Source of the DNA: Rhizopus arrhizus
Lineage: Eukaryota > Mucoromycota > Mucoromycetes > Mucorales > Rhizopodaceae
Assembly (NCBI GenBank): GCA_024220505.1
Contig: JAKZZE010000003.1
Location: 558,001 to 622,000 of the forward strand
Length of the DNA stretch: 64,000 bases
Direction of reading: 5' to 3'
Both the position numbers and the translations under genes were made by a program. Below are positions 1-11,982 of this stretch, one piece after another (position 1 is the first letter of the stretch; every line of letters begins with the position of its first letter). The notes beneath the pieces were generated by a model. That model saw nothing but the letters and a program-made list of their open reading frames with translations, was not told the origin of the DNA and made no database searches.

Positions 1-3000
1 ATTTGCATACAGAATCAATGTTGTTATTACTATTTATTACTATTGAATTCACTCGTGACAAAAAGGAAAAGAAAAGAAAAGAAAAGGAAAGCTTATGAAG
101 CATATTATAGTTCTGCCTATTCTCTTGATATGAGATTAAAGATATAAAAAAAAAAGCTTTAAAACGAAAATAAAGAAATAAAAAGGGTTTAGTATGAGAG
201 ATGGGATGGTTACGTCTATGCACTAAAAAGATGTGATCTACAAGAAGGGAGAAGGGCCGTTTAATTGAAAGATGATCGAATGATATAAACAACGATTAAT
301 GAGACAAGGTATAGTTATGTTTAAGTGAGAGAAAGCCTTATGCAGAGCATGACCGATATTAAATCTATTTACAGATTGCGAGGAATATATGCAATGTAAA
401 ATATGTCTGATACAACAGCAAAAGAAGCAGCAACACATTCGATTGATACGACAACGAACAATACAGTTCTGGTTGGACTTTACCTTTGAGAATCATAGGT
501 GTTCCTAAAAAAGAAAAGAAAAAACTTTCTTTTTTCTTTATTTTGTCTTGTTTCGTTGCATACGTTACCCCCGAGAGGTTTGCAACAAAGAGGCTTTGCA
601 TCAAAATCATCTGTTTTTCTTTCCTTATGGACAGTAAAAACGCATTTACATAGCTTCTGTATATGGTTTCAGTGTACTCATAAATAAGAACGTGTAATGC
701 TTTTGCTTTGTTTAGCTTTGCTTTTTCTCTTTTTCTTGAGCTTTCATTAAAAATTCATGGTTTCAATGAACAAAGAAAGGATCAATAATAACGAAATTTG
801 AAATTGGATATGTATTATATTAAACATGGATATAAAAAGCCTAAGAAAAGGCTCTTGGCAAGTAACTAAAAGCGATGAAAGGGCATTAATGAATGATCGT
901 TATTGTATACGTGTGCAGCAAACCAATTTCTGTGAATTAAAGAATTTGAAATGACTGCTGTATGCAATAGTACTTTTGATACGCCCATTTCTCTATAAGC
1001 TTCAGATAAAAACAAAACATACTGCATTGATTAATTGATTTTCTTTGCCACAAGGAGACAGGACCAAAGGTATAGTTAAACTAAAAGTTACAAACAACCT
1101 TAACTATTTCAAGTGAAGGCGTTCTGGGTAGTAAGTATATGATAAAACTATTGCTTACAGCTTTTATATATTACTCCTGATGTCCATTCAATGAATGTAG
1201 CAATGCAAATAGCAGTAATTTCATCTTTTCTTTGAAAGAGATGACCACGGACATATAGATGAAGTTAAAGCTTTTGTTATTCGTCTTTGGCTAGCTGGAA
1301 TGGCATAGCACATTTGAAAGTGTATAGTTCCGTATTGCCTGTGCAGTAAATGACAATGCTAAATCGGGTTATACTGGCACCAAACAATAATGAAACTGAA
1401 TTTTAATCATCTAACATCTTGCAACATCATATATCCAAGAAACAAGTTCTAGAAATTGCATTGTGGTGTGATTTTATTTAAAGCTATAAATCAAAGCAAA
1501 ATTTACACTCTTTGCTTTTTACTAGATATTTTTTACGTTAATTAACTTGAAATTCTTTTTATTACGATTTACAGTGAGTTGTGAAAAGAAAAAGTATATG
1601 CTTAAATTAATCCATAATATAAATTTAAATATCTTTATATATAGCAGCACCAATTAATCAGCACTGTTGCAACAGCAGCCAAATAAAAACTTTGATACAA
1701 GTAGTGTTTTTTTATATCAAAGCTAAGTCCACAGAATGAGGCTAGATGCTGTATTGAGTGTTAAAAGTTCTTTAATTTATTTTATCAAAATATCATTGTC
1801 ATAAGTGTGGTATGGTTTTTGCTGAGGGAGCGAGAGAATAGTGATTCTTGTGTTTTTGTATAGACTATGCTACCTGTAGTAATTGTGTTAGCAATAGACA
1901 TAGATTTGAAAACTTTGATTGTGAGAATTAAGCTTTCTTTTTCTTTGCTGGAACCATATGTTGAACGATTTCAAGTCTTGCAACATGCTGTAATGCTTGA
2001 TACAAATTAATCAGAATGAAATATATGAGTTCAAATGAGTTATTATAATTATCTCCAAATTAATTGAAAGCATATATTCAATCCTATCAATTACCCTCAA
2101 AATGTTGCTATTGAAAAGGAAGATTTGGTCCATACAATACTTAAAAAGGACTTTGTCCAATGAAAATGAGTTGCATTACAGAAGTCGGCATCATAAAGTA
2201 GCTATCAAATTAAATTGGGCAAGTTCTTTTTCATTCCCAAATATCATTCAGGATTCCTCTGGTACTTGCTTATAACGAAAACAACCTTCGTTGCAACAGT
2301 AATCCCCACCGTAGCCATGTCACCAACAACCAAATCACCTTCTTTACTCTTCACAAAGGCAACCATTTCACCAACAAGAAAGACATTCATCACAACGATC
2401 GAGCTACCATTCACCAAATTGTCCTCAGAGACATACAATTCTATCTATAACTCCTCCAGTAAATAAAGGTATATTGGCAATTGAGGACCTCATCAGGAAT
2501 CACACAGACCCATCCTCACTCTCCGTACGCACATTATAATACAAGTTGAAAGCCAATTCTGTGGAGCAATCTCTTGTGATTGAAACGTAGAGTTGGTGAA
2601 ACTTGTGTATAGATTGATGGGTCAAATGACTCACTGACATGAGCTCATAAGGAAAGACATACTCTATAGCATATGTCTTGATGCTGAGCAAAATTCGTCT
2701 TTCTCGATTGTGAACACACGGTTACATGTATAGCATGCGATAATGAGGTAAAGGAATAGATAGACATTTCCAGCAATCAAAGGTTATCTAACCACTTTGA
2801 CACAATTAGTGAAGGTAAATAATGAGTGTCTCATTTGTCATGAAGTTATACTTAAATTGATACATGTATTTCTTCCTTGGCATCATAAGCTGAATTGTCC
2901 AAATACAAAATGTATACAGACACACAAGTATGCAGTAGCAAACAAAATCTTCATTCAACTATTAATAAATCTTTATTTTTGAATAAAGCAAAGCATAATA

Positions 3001-3025
3001 TAGTTTTCGTAAAGTATTAAATGAA

Positions 3026-3070
<45 letters not shown>

Positions 3071-4277
3071 AGAGGAAAGGGGTTATTCACATAATCTTTT
3101 TTAATAAAAAATACTTCACTGTTCATATGCAAACATTTGTCATATTAGAATTCATGGCCTTGTACCAGTTTTAAGCAGAAACAATACGAAATTAAACTGA
3201 GCTTTACTTTCATATATACCGAGATGTGTGCGATATTGCGAAATATTAGAAAAGCTCTCGAAATCCTGGTGCTTCTTCGTTGTGCTCTTTTCTATATTTT
3301 CTATTAAATATTGAGTTGTGAAATTTTTATCTTTACTTTCCTTTTAACATAGGATGCTTTCAAAACACACGATAGTCTGGTGGAATATCTAGTGTATTTG
3401 TGATTTGAAGAAAATATGCTTGCTTTTAAGCATATTTATAGGTTATTATATCACTTGCTATGTAAAAGAGTATAATCAGTAGGCTAGTAAGGCTTACTGA
3501 CAGTAAAACAATGAGTAGATCAAAGGAGTATACTACTTGTACATGGTTCAAGCACAGTTTATGAATATTAATCGATATCCAGAAGAGGAAAAGGAGATAG
3601 GAATCCAAACCTTATAGATCAATGCAGTACACTTTACTCCTTCCTTTCGATACATAATTTAAACTGTTGACTCGGCACGGATACTAAGCAAACATAGGTA
3701 TTGTAGTACGAGATGTATATGAAAGGGGGTGGGGGTGGAGGTATATATTTTCTTTTTCCAATTAAAAATTCAAGACCAATTACAGATTACAAACTCTGCA
3801 TACGATAAAAGACCTCATTATTTATTTTAGGATAATAAAGCGACCTAAACAGTAATACACACTTTTTTTAATCCTTTGATTAGACTTTGTTAAAATATAT
3901 AGCGGCCTATCTATCTGAATCAGAAGATAATACTGACTTTATCATTTATTTGAATAAAAAGAGATCATCTTAGACGATCTGGAGCATTTTTATTTTTTTT
4001 GCCTTAATAATTTTAGGATTTGCAATAGAAACACACTGTTACTATGGCTTTCTTCTTAAAGTATACACGTTCATGTATTATTTTGAAAGGAGCCGTCTTT
4101 GTAAAAAAGAATAAAAATCATTTGAACCCAATAAATATAATCGTTATTCATTCCAACTTAACACACCCTTATTTTAAGTATCCCTTTATTATTCAGGGAT
4201 CAAATGAAACTTCATTAATGTATTCTTGTATGTCACATTTTTTATTTTTGTTTCTCTCTTTCTTCTAATATAGACAA
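1..4277. other. Gene-poor 5' region
   Basis: I see no convincing gene. Open frames are short (83 codons or fewer), AT-rich and low complexity. The two overlapping frames around 2215-2466 on opposite strands are Thr/Ser-rich and Val-rich mirror translations of one stretch, which does not look like conserved protein. A 42-A run lies at 3027-3068. Purine-rich GAAAA repeats occur near 60-90. Confidence 0.6.
3027..3068. repeat. Poly-A homopolymer (42 nt)
   Basis: An uninterrupted run of 42 A is followed by a purine-rich GGAGAGGAAAGGGG segment. It is the longest of at least seven A/T runs of about 28-42 nt in the window. It could be a retrotransposition tail or simple slippage; no gene-like sequence is recognisable directly upstream. 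Confidence 0.95.
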
Positions 4278-5162
4278 ATGACTCCTTCAAACAAAATATG
4301 GCATCGAAATAAAACGGCCATCAATAAAAAATCAAATTACAGAAACAAAAAGTATTTTCTCAAATCTAACAAAAAGCATAGTAAATTAAAAAAGCATGCT
4401 TCTTACAAAGGTCGATTGCATAGAAGTCCAGCATCATCTCATTCACATAAAAGACCGACGCGTTCATCATCCTTCACAACACATATTTCTTCATCAGCAT
4501 CACTCAATTCGTCACCCATCGTTACTAGTAGCAGTAGTAGTAAATATGATCCAACTGACGCGGCCAGCAGTAATTCAAAAAATGAAGAAGTCCAAAACAG
4601 CAATTCATACTTGGATACAAACTCTATTGTAGCAGCATCCAAACTTGACCCAAATATAGAACAAAGCAATATCACGACGTCCAATCTGTTACCAACAAGA
4701 TCAACGCAAGCCATGATTTTAGCCATTGGCTTATTTGGTGGTATTGCATTTATTGCAACCGCCATGTTTTTAATTGTTCGCAAAAGAAAAAGAAATAATA
4801 AGCAAGGTCATAATAAAAGCAAAGATAAAGAAGAGAAAGGTATAATAAAATGCGCCCCTCAGCTTAGCATTGCTTCTACTAAAACCGCTACTGAAAAAGT
4901 ATCTGGAATGAATGAGAAAAAATACTTTTCCAAGATTGAATCAAAAATTTACAGTAACAGCACTGTTGTAACCGACTTGTCAAGCACAGCTGACACATTA
5001 GTTGATGGATCATCAGGGCAGCAAAAATACGACAATCAATCACAAAGAAGCTCATGGCAAACATTTGTCACTTGTGAAACAGCAAAGACAGAAGACATGC
5101 ATACAAGAATACCTATTTACAAGGCACAATTAGCTGATCCTCTAGTAGCTTATGACTCATAG
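4278..5162 (+). CDS. Ser-rich single-pass membrane protein, unknown function
   Basis: Single-exon reading frame of 294 residues. The first ~65 residues are strongly basic (Lys/Arg/His), followed by a Ser/Thr/Asn-rich segment to about residue 145. One clear hydrophobic helix lies near residues 150-170 (ILAIGLFGGIAFIATAMFLI) and is followed at once by a basic stop-transfer patch (RKRKRNNK) and a ~120-residue polar tail. The layout resembles fungal single-pass wall-sensor or mucin-like proteins, but there is no N-terminal signal peptide. The start may therefore be internal: an AG sits a few bases upstream of the ATG and an upstream exon could exist. I recognise no family. Its stop codon overlaps the 3' end of the convergent cyclin L gene by 13 bp. 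Confidence 0.6.
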   Translation: MTPSNKIWHRNKTAINKKSNYRNKKYFLKSNKKHSKLKKHASYKGRLHRSPASSHSHKRPTRSSSFTTHISSSASLNSSPIVTSSSSSKYDPTDAASSNSKNEEVQNSNSYLDTNSIVAASKLDPNIEQSNITTSNLLPTRSTQAMILAIGLFGGIAFIATAMFLIVRKRKRNNKQGHNKSKDKEEKGIIKCAPQLSIASTKTATEKVSGMNEKKYFSKIESKIYSNSTVVTDLSSTADTLVDGSSGQQKYDNQSQRSSWQTFVTCETAKTEDMHTRIPIYKAQLADPLVAYDS

Positions 5163-6179
5163 TGCTCTCTCTTTCTCTTTTTATTGTTTAACCAATCTAT
5201 AACCTCTTCTTTGTAAATGGGCAGGTGAGCTCTATCTAGTTTTTTATAATAAAGTCGTTTGATGTGGCCTGCTGCATTTTTAAAATTGAGAAAGTCAACG
5301 TCAAATAATAGCCACCATTCTTGTCCAATTGTGCAAGGTAGCTTGATTCCTTCCTCTCTGCACGCCAACCATATGCTTGCACATGCAATAGTTGGTGGTT
5401 CATGAGTAGCATATATGTTTGTTCTTAGGCTATAAGGCATTAGTCCATATTATAATATAATTCATCCAGTATACATTTACCCATCATTTAGATAGTTCCA
5501 AGCTCTTTTGGTTACCTTTTCATCGTCTTCAAGTCCCAATATTCTTAAATAGTTAATCATCAAATTATATGGCAGTTGTACATGAACGTGGAATCCAAGT
5601 TTTCTCAAAATCTGCATTTCTGCTGTAATAACCATATTTTTCAAATTATATCCGCGCTGTTTTTTCAGTTAAAAATACTATAATCGAAGAAAAAAAACAG
5701 GAATTTACCTGTGAAAATGCATCTAGAGGGATCTCTGTCGATTCCTTCCTAGCTCTACGGATCAACATGTCATATACTGTAATCAAATATGTCATTCTAA
5801 CTATGCATTCTTCGAGTTTGGAAGAAAGAAATAATGCTCCCATTCCAATTTCCTTGAAAGAGATCAATTTTTTTTCCTAATAGATTATAAATCTATCAAA
5901 CTTACAACAATGCCATAATCTTTTAAACTTGTCATGTAAAAAAAACGTTGGAATAGTACTTGAGCGGTTGCCATAGCTACCTGAGGTCTATTTTTCATGT
6001 GAGTTTTGAATTCTTTTTTATCAGTTTTTTCTTTACAGCTTTAATAAAATGCCTGCACTTTGAATAAGCTCTGCACCGAAATTTCGTAAATCTTCTTCTA
6101 GATCTTCTGTAATGCCGTCTTTTCTAGAAATTGTTGTTTCAAGTTGTTCAAGAGAAGCAAGTGGATTATGTAAAGACAT
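5150..6179 (-). CDS. Cyclin L-like (transcription/splicing cyclin)
   Basis: Spliced gene with ATG at 6179. The first exon reads MSLHNPLASLEQLE and then an ELIQSAGILLKLPQVAMAT segment, which matches the start of the cyclin L cyclin box. Later exons give FQRFFY, the GALFLSSKLEE helix, LGFHVHVQLPYN, and in the last exon SLRTNIY with PPTIACASIWLACRE, all characteristic of cyclin L/T/K two-fold cyclin boxes and closest to cyclin L. Known family role: activator of CDK11/CDK12-type kinases in transcription and pre-mRNA splicing, nuclear. The protein ends soon after the second cyclin fold in a short basic tail (KKRKREHYES), without the long RS domain of animal cyclin L. At least four introns. The ATG is 76 bp downstream of the FANCD2 stop on the same strand. 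Confidence 0.85.
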
Positions 6180-6255
6180 CTTTTATATGAAAGATAGATG
6201 TATAAAAAAAAATACAGCGGTATTTTTTTAATGAACAGCAGATTTATTAACATTT

Positions 6256-9200
6256 TTATTCTGAATCATCCCTACCGCTACTCAAATCAAAAATCTTTCT
6301 TTGAGCAATAGGCTTTGGGCGACCGATACCTAGTCGTTTCTTTTTTGCTACCAGCTTTTTCTCTTCTTTTACTGGTGGTGTTAGCGAACGAGGTCTCGGA
6401 GAAGGATCCTGTTCTTCTTCACTATCCATATTTGCCAAGTCAAATTCATGAACCACATCATCATCCTCTTCTTCATTTTCCATATCAAGATCAGCAGCAA
6501 GCTTAGAAATCATTCTTTCATCATCTTGTTCATCATCATTTGCTTCGTCTTCAGAAGAGCTAGGAACTTGGCTACTTGTGCGGTAATTTTGCTCAGGAAC
6601 TGATTCTGTTAATTTGCTTCTCTTATTTGGATTCGAATTGTTATATTTTTTCTTGCGCTTAATATTTAATTCTTTTCTAGTGCTACTAGTATTACTGCTG
6701 GTAGTGGAGCCATTATTGCTTTCAGTTTCTAATTGGTCTCTTTCACCTGTTTCGGAAAGAGTATTTTCCTCATTGATAGAATCTTCCTCATCATCTTCAG
6801 GAAGTATCTATTATATATTACATTAGACTCAATGTTCAATGTATATTCTACCTTTTTTTATACCTGAGATGAAATTTCCGCGCCGCTGATATCTCGATGT
6901 TTTAATGCACCTAGAAAGGTTGATAAGTTAAAAGCTGAATATGTTTTTTATTCATTCTCTCTTTACCCATGAAGAAAGCTGGTGCAGGAATTCCGTTTCT
7001 AGTTACTAACATCTTTACTTGATAAATAATATTTTCCAACGACTTTTTTAAAGGGGGTACATAGGCTGAAAGCGACACGTCTTTAAGCACTTTAACATGT
7101 GAACAAATAATCTACAAAAATTAGAAAAGGCCATTTTTCTTCTAAAAAAATAGGTTACCTGTAGAACACGCGTACTAGCTTGCAAATCTTTAAATATAGC
7201 TAAGATATTTGCCTTGTAAGTCTTGAATATTTGTGTGAAATAAGGTATAGAATGCTTTGTAAATTGATCGATAAAAAGCTTGCCTGTTTTGAGTAAGACC
7301 GCAATCAATAGACGCTGCTCTTTGATTTTAACATAATGTGTAATACGCTCAAAAATCTTGACCACGCGACCAATTTGAACTAGTACAATTTCTGGATCCT
7401 GATCTGTGTTTTTGAGTAATTCAAAAGACTTGACAGTTTGACTAATGATAGCCTATGAAAAGGAAAATGTGTTAGAACCTTTCCTACAAAATTTTTTCCT
7501 GTTATGTACCTGGTAATATTGAACAGCGGTATCCTTTCTAAGTAATGGGTGGTCCTCGAGCAACCCTTCGCTTTCAAATCTTGATAACACATCATTGGCA
7601 AGCTCATGAAGTACTTGAAGTGGGTCATCATTCAACTCGATTGTTTGTTCAATTAAATATTCTATTTCTTTCTATTAAAGACAACATTAATTAGTGTCCA
7701 AGCTTTTCTGCAGTCTTTATTACCTTTATATCACGCCAGTCGAACCAAGAAGTTGATGTAATTCGAGACACTACTGCCAAAGCGCCTTGTCTTAAGTTGA
7801 TATGGTTATTGGATATTTCCATTAAACGCAGCAATGTCTTGAACAATAATACAGCTGTGACAGACTGAGGCATGCTCTCTCCATAGTTACTGAGATATTG
7901 AAAAGCTTGGCGAAGTTGTATTTCCGCAGGAATTCTCTTTTTGTTTGGCTCTCCAGAGATTCGATCTGCTAATGATTGGATAATTGCCTGTTGATATAAA
8001 ATGCTTTATTCAAGATCTGCACATATTTTATTACTTTTGTGCAACTATACCTCCAAGATGTCCTTATTATCTGAGCTTTGGATATAAGGCCATGATAATA
8101 ATTTATAAAGGATATTCACCACATGTGAAATGGCTTTTACAATTTCTTCAGCCCCCTAGAAGCAAGTGTAAGAAGAGATTGAAAATATACTACAAATTTT
8201 CTTACATCGACTCTGCCAGAGTCAATATCCTGTATAAAATATGTTAGACTATCACTAACAATAGCAGATATATTATAATACCTGTTCTTGCATCTCAGAA
8301 TACAAATCTTCCAATGTTTGAAGTATGTACGGTAATGATGGCACAATCTACCAAAAAAAAAAGATTAGCTTAGAATTTCTCTTACTGTACTTTACTTGTC
8401 TCATGAATCTCTGGGAGTCTATTCTGGCCAGCAAAGTGACATTACTTGAAGGATTCTTATTTTCATTTGTTGCCTTCTTTTTACCAAATGGTAATACAGG
8501 CGCTGGAACAATCTTGATATTCAGCTTATCATTAAGATCTTCTAAAATATAATTTATCTCTGCATACTACCGAAAAAACGATAAGCGTGTTGAAAAAAAC
8601 TTTCCCTCTTTTTTTTGTGAACTTACAGTCATTTTGGTTCTATTGTTATTATATTTGAATATTTCAAATACTGATAGCTAAATGTAATTGCATTTATAAA
8701 AGCATTTTGTACTTTTTCTGCATACTAACTTACATTAAATGCTCGCATATAAGGTCGCAATTCAGCGACTGTACTGAATGTGATATTAAGAGATTTGTTT
8801 TCTTTTTTAGCGCTTGATTTAGCAGAACTTTGATTTTCTTGTAGTTCAACTGGTGCACTACTGGAGGATATAATCTGTGAGGATCTGGGAAAGTCTTCTT
8901 TTGACGATATGACCAATGTATTGTGAAATTCTACAGGTGCATAGGTAGATAAATGCTTCAAGCAGCCGTTCAGCCTGGACTCTAGCTCTAAAATATTTCG
9001 TAAACGGAGAATGAGCGTTTGAGAGAGATCTTCATCCTTTGCATCAATAAATGAATTCAGTACTTCTCTGAACCTATAGACAAAGACTTAATAAAAGCCA
9101 AGGAATAAAGTTGTTTTACCAGTTGATTGTATAAAACAACATGTCACAAGCATCTACAGCTTCTTCAGAAGAAAGCTCTTCTAAATCTTCGTCATTAAAC

Positions 9201-11855
9201 AAAAGTACACTGCAACCTGAAAGAGCGTTCACCCCTTCCAAGCTGCCATCATTTAATTGCTTTTCACAACTTTGCATTAGATTGAATGTCGAACACATGG
9301 GAACAACCATATTTTTTTTTGTTTTAATATCCTTTCTTGAGATGAGTTCATAAATCTTTACAGCAATATCAACACCTTCCTGTGAAATATAGATGAGTAA
9401 CAGGCTATTGATTTATTAAGTATTCTTGCCTCTTCATCCACATTCATTTGAAGAACAGGCGACAGCCTTGAAGGAGATTTCTTTTTAACATCATCAATGT
9501 ATTGTAAAGCATCATCTGTAGTGGAAAGGTAGAATTCAGTAAAATCTGATGTCAAGTTTTCCTTGATCCACATTTCTAGTCTTTCATCCAAATTTCCTTC
9601 ACTAAATATATAAGCCAGCTCATCATAGCATAATGATATGCAAGCCTACATGAATCCACAAGGAAGGATAGTTAAATACCGTGTACTAAAAGAAATAAGC
9701 AGTAAGCTACTTACAGGATATCCATTGCAATTTCGCATCAGATTGTCTAATATACTTATCGATTCTTTGAGCAATGGGTGTCTTGTAGCAGATATTTTGC
9801 TTGTTTGTGAACTAGAGCCACCTTGCTGATTTTGTATTTCGTTGCATCTCTCTCGAGAACCTAGCACTCGAACAGCAGATAGACTAGCGATGATGCCGAT
9901 ATTTTTATATTTTTCTCTAGGGTTCGATAACTGCTTTCTAATAACAATTTGAATGTCTGACCATAAATTGCCTGAACCGTCAGCGACATTGCCACTCTAA
10001 TTATAACAAAGCACGAAGATGAGAAAAAAGAAAAATTTCCATTTGTTACTTACAGTTAAAGCGATTAAACTAAACACATCAAACAAGGTCCGTGTCTGGT
10101 ACAAATTTAAGTTGTCCAAGTAATCCAAAATGCCTTTAATAAACACACCATACACAGTAACGCTCGACACATCCGACTTTGCTAGTTGTAAAAGCACGTC
10201 CAATGCAATGTTCATTTCTGCTTCAATACCGCTACCAATATGCGTCACAAGAGAACCAACGATCTCTTGTCTGTAATAAGAATCACAAGCTTTAAAGGAG
10301 CTGATATACAGCACATTTGCACATGGAGAGATGGCAATATTTTGCTGGCATGACCGCAATAAACTTTCAGATAAAGATAGAATAGAATTCCAATAGCCTG
10401 CTAATCCACTTGAATGACATAGAATCGATTCTTCTAGTAAAGAAGCAGTGATCAAGCCATGGATAATTTTCTTTTTTAGAGCGGCTTCTGCTTTTTTCTT
10501 CATGGATGGCATAGAATATAGAATGATGAGAATTAAAACATCAATGATTTTATGAGCATGCTATTTAATCACAAGTAAAAAGTAAATGAACACATCCTTT
10601 ATATTCTTTTCTCTATACAACGGTCTTACAGTTTCTTCCAACGCCATAATAGAGCGGAACCAAGATTCGCATACAAATTTGTGAAATTGCAAACCAAGCT
10701 TGATGGATTCTAATATTAAAGCTTCTGGACTATCCTTAACTAAGCTGTTGGAACGTTGCTGTGTCTGTCTTTGTGAGCTATTAAACTGCTGTATTTTTCC
10801 TAATGTTCTAAAATCTAATTTTTGACGGATACCAGTTATAACCATATCGACTGTGTTAGGAGTGACGGTTTGAAGCATAAATCTCAAAATAACTGCGAGA
10901 TCATCTAGTTCTGCGGATTCAAGTCTATCTAAAACCACTTCTCTAACATCCTCCAAACTTTCAGAGTGCAGCGTTAGATTGGATAGTGCATCTAAAATCG
11001 GAACTGTTAAATCAAAATTCTCATTCATCAGCTCTTTTAGATACACAACAACAGGCTACATTAATCATTAGTATGAGTCTCGATTTGCATCCTATGCAGT
11101 CTAACCTTGTGTTCTGAGTCATTGATAATGTCCGGCAAAGATGTTATAATTTCATGTTGGATAATTGAAGGGGTAATTTGTATGATCTTTGGTGTATATA
11201 TTAGAAACTATTATGGATAATGTTAATCCAATTTACCTCAATCAATTTATCGGTCAAAGCCTCAGGTTGTGCTATATAGTCTAACCAACGCAATTGATTC
11301 AAGATCAATCTAGCAGTACAGGAACTAGAATTGCTATATATTGTGTTATCTTATTTTCCTTTTTAATTTTCTTGTTCTTTTTTACTCGTTTTCTAGCTCA
11401 TCGTAAAACTCTGGAAGTCTTTCTAATAAATATGTAATCAATTCACTTTGGATAGAATCAACAGCCAAAAGTGTTTTAAATAAACTTTCTGTATTAGACG
11501 TGCTGATGTGATCCTTGTTAATGGATTTTTATAAAGAACAATTGTTTTCTGTATGTGTATATATGTACCGGCTCGTCTTTGAAATATGATTTGCAAGCAT
11601 TGAAGGAAGTAAACATTTTTTGAATACGGTTGGATCCTCGGTATAATTTTGCATGTCTTGTATAAAGTCGTCAAATAAATTAGGTTGACTGCGCAGTTTC
11701 AGTGCGAGATTTCTACGAAAAAGTACTTGCTCAACCTCTTTATACAAACATATAAGAACACAGATATATGTTTCTTTTGATTTATTTTATTTACGAAATT
11801 CAACAATAGGCTCGAGATGGCAACCAGATTCACTCAATAGTTCTACAAATGTCAT
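6256..11855 (-). CDS. FANCD2: Fanconi anemia group D2 protein homologue
   Basis: A large gene of many exons (roughly 15-20) encoding the DNA-crosslink-repair clamp FANCD2. ATG at 11855 (MTFVELLSESGCHLEPIVEF), stop at 6256-6258. Diagnostic blocks in order: FDLTVPILDALSNLTL, LDDLAVILRFMLQTVTP, the segment ILESIKLGLQFHK around 10680-10710, EIVGSLVTHIGSGIEAEMN with ALDVLLQLAKS, FIKGILDYLDNLNLYQTRTLF, and SLEGVNALSGCSVL. All align in the same order as in animal FANCD2. The Lys at 10699-10701 sits where the monoubiquitinated Lys of vertebrate FANCD2 (human K561 region) is expected. The C-terminus is acidic then basic and ends FDLSSGRDDSE. Known role: with FANCI, ubiquitinated by the FA core E3 to lock on DNA at stalled forks. 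Exact exon borders are not all resolved. Confidence 0.9.
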
Positions 11856-11982
11856 TTTGTTGAAAAAAGTACCCATTTCTCCTCCACTTCTAATTCGCGC
11901 TTTTATAAATTTTGGATCTCGTCGCGCTACGCGTTCCTTTTTTTTTTCTTTTTTCTCCCTTTTTGAAAAATTAATACAAAAA
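11856..11982. promoter_or_regulatory. Short bidirectional promoter between FANCD2 and serine dehydratase
   Basis: Only 127 bp separate the start codons of two divergent genes, so both promoters and 5' leaders must share this stretch. It contains a pyrimidine-rich run on the plus strand (about 11936-11960) just before the dehydratase ATG. No clear TATA box is visible. Co-regulation is inferred from spacing only. Confidence 0.5.

Noticed and set aside
2215..2466. Thr/Ser-rich ORF on the plus strand with a Val-rich mirror on the minus strand
   Set aside because: Neither strand shows a domain, splice partners or codon bias; the overlap of opposite frames points to compositional chance.
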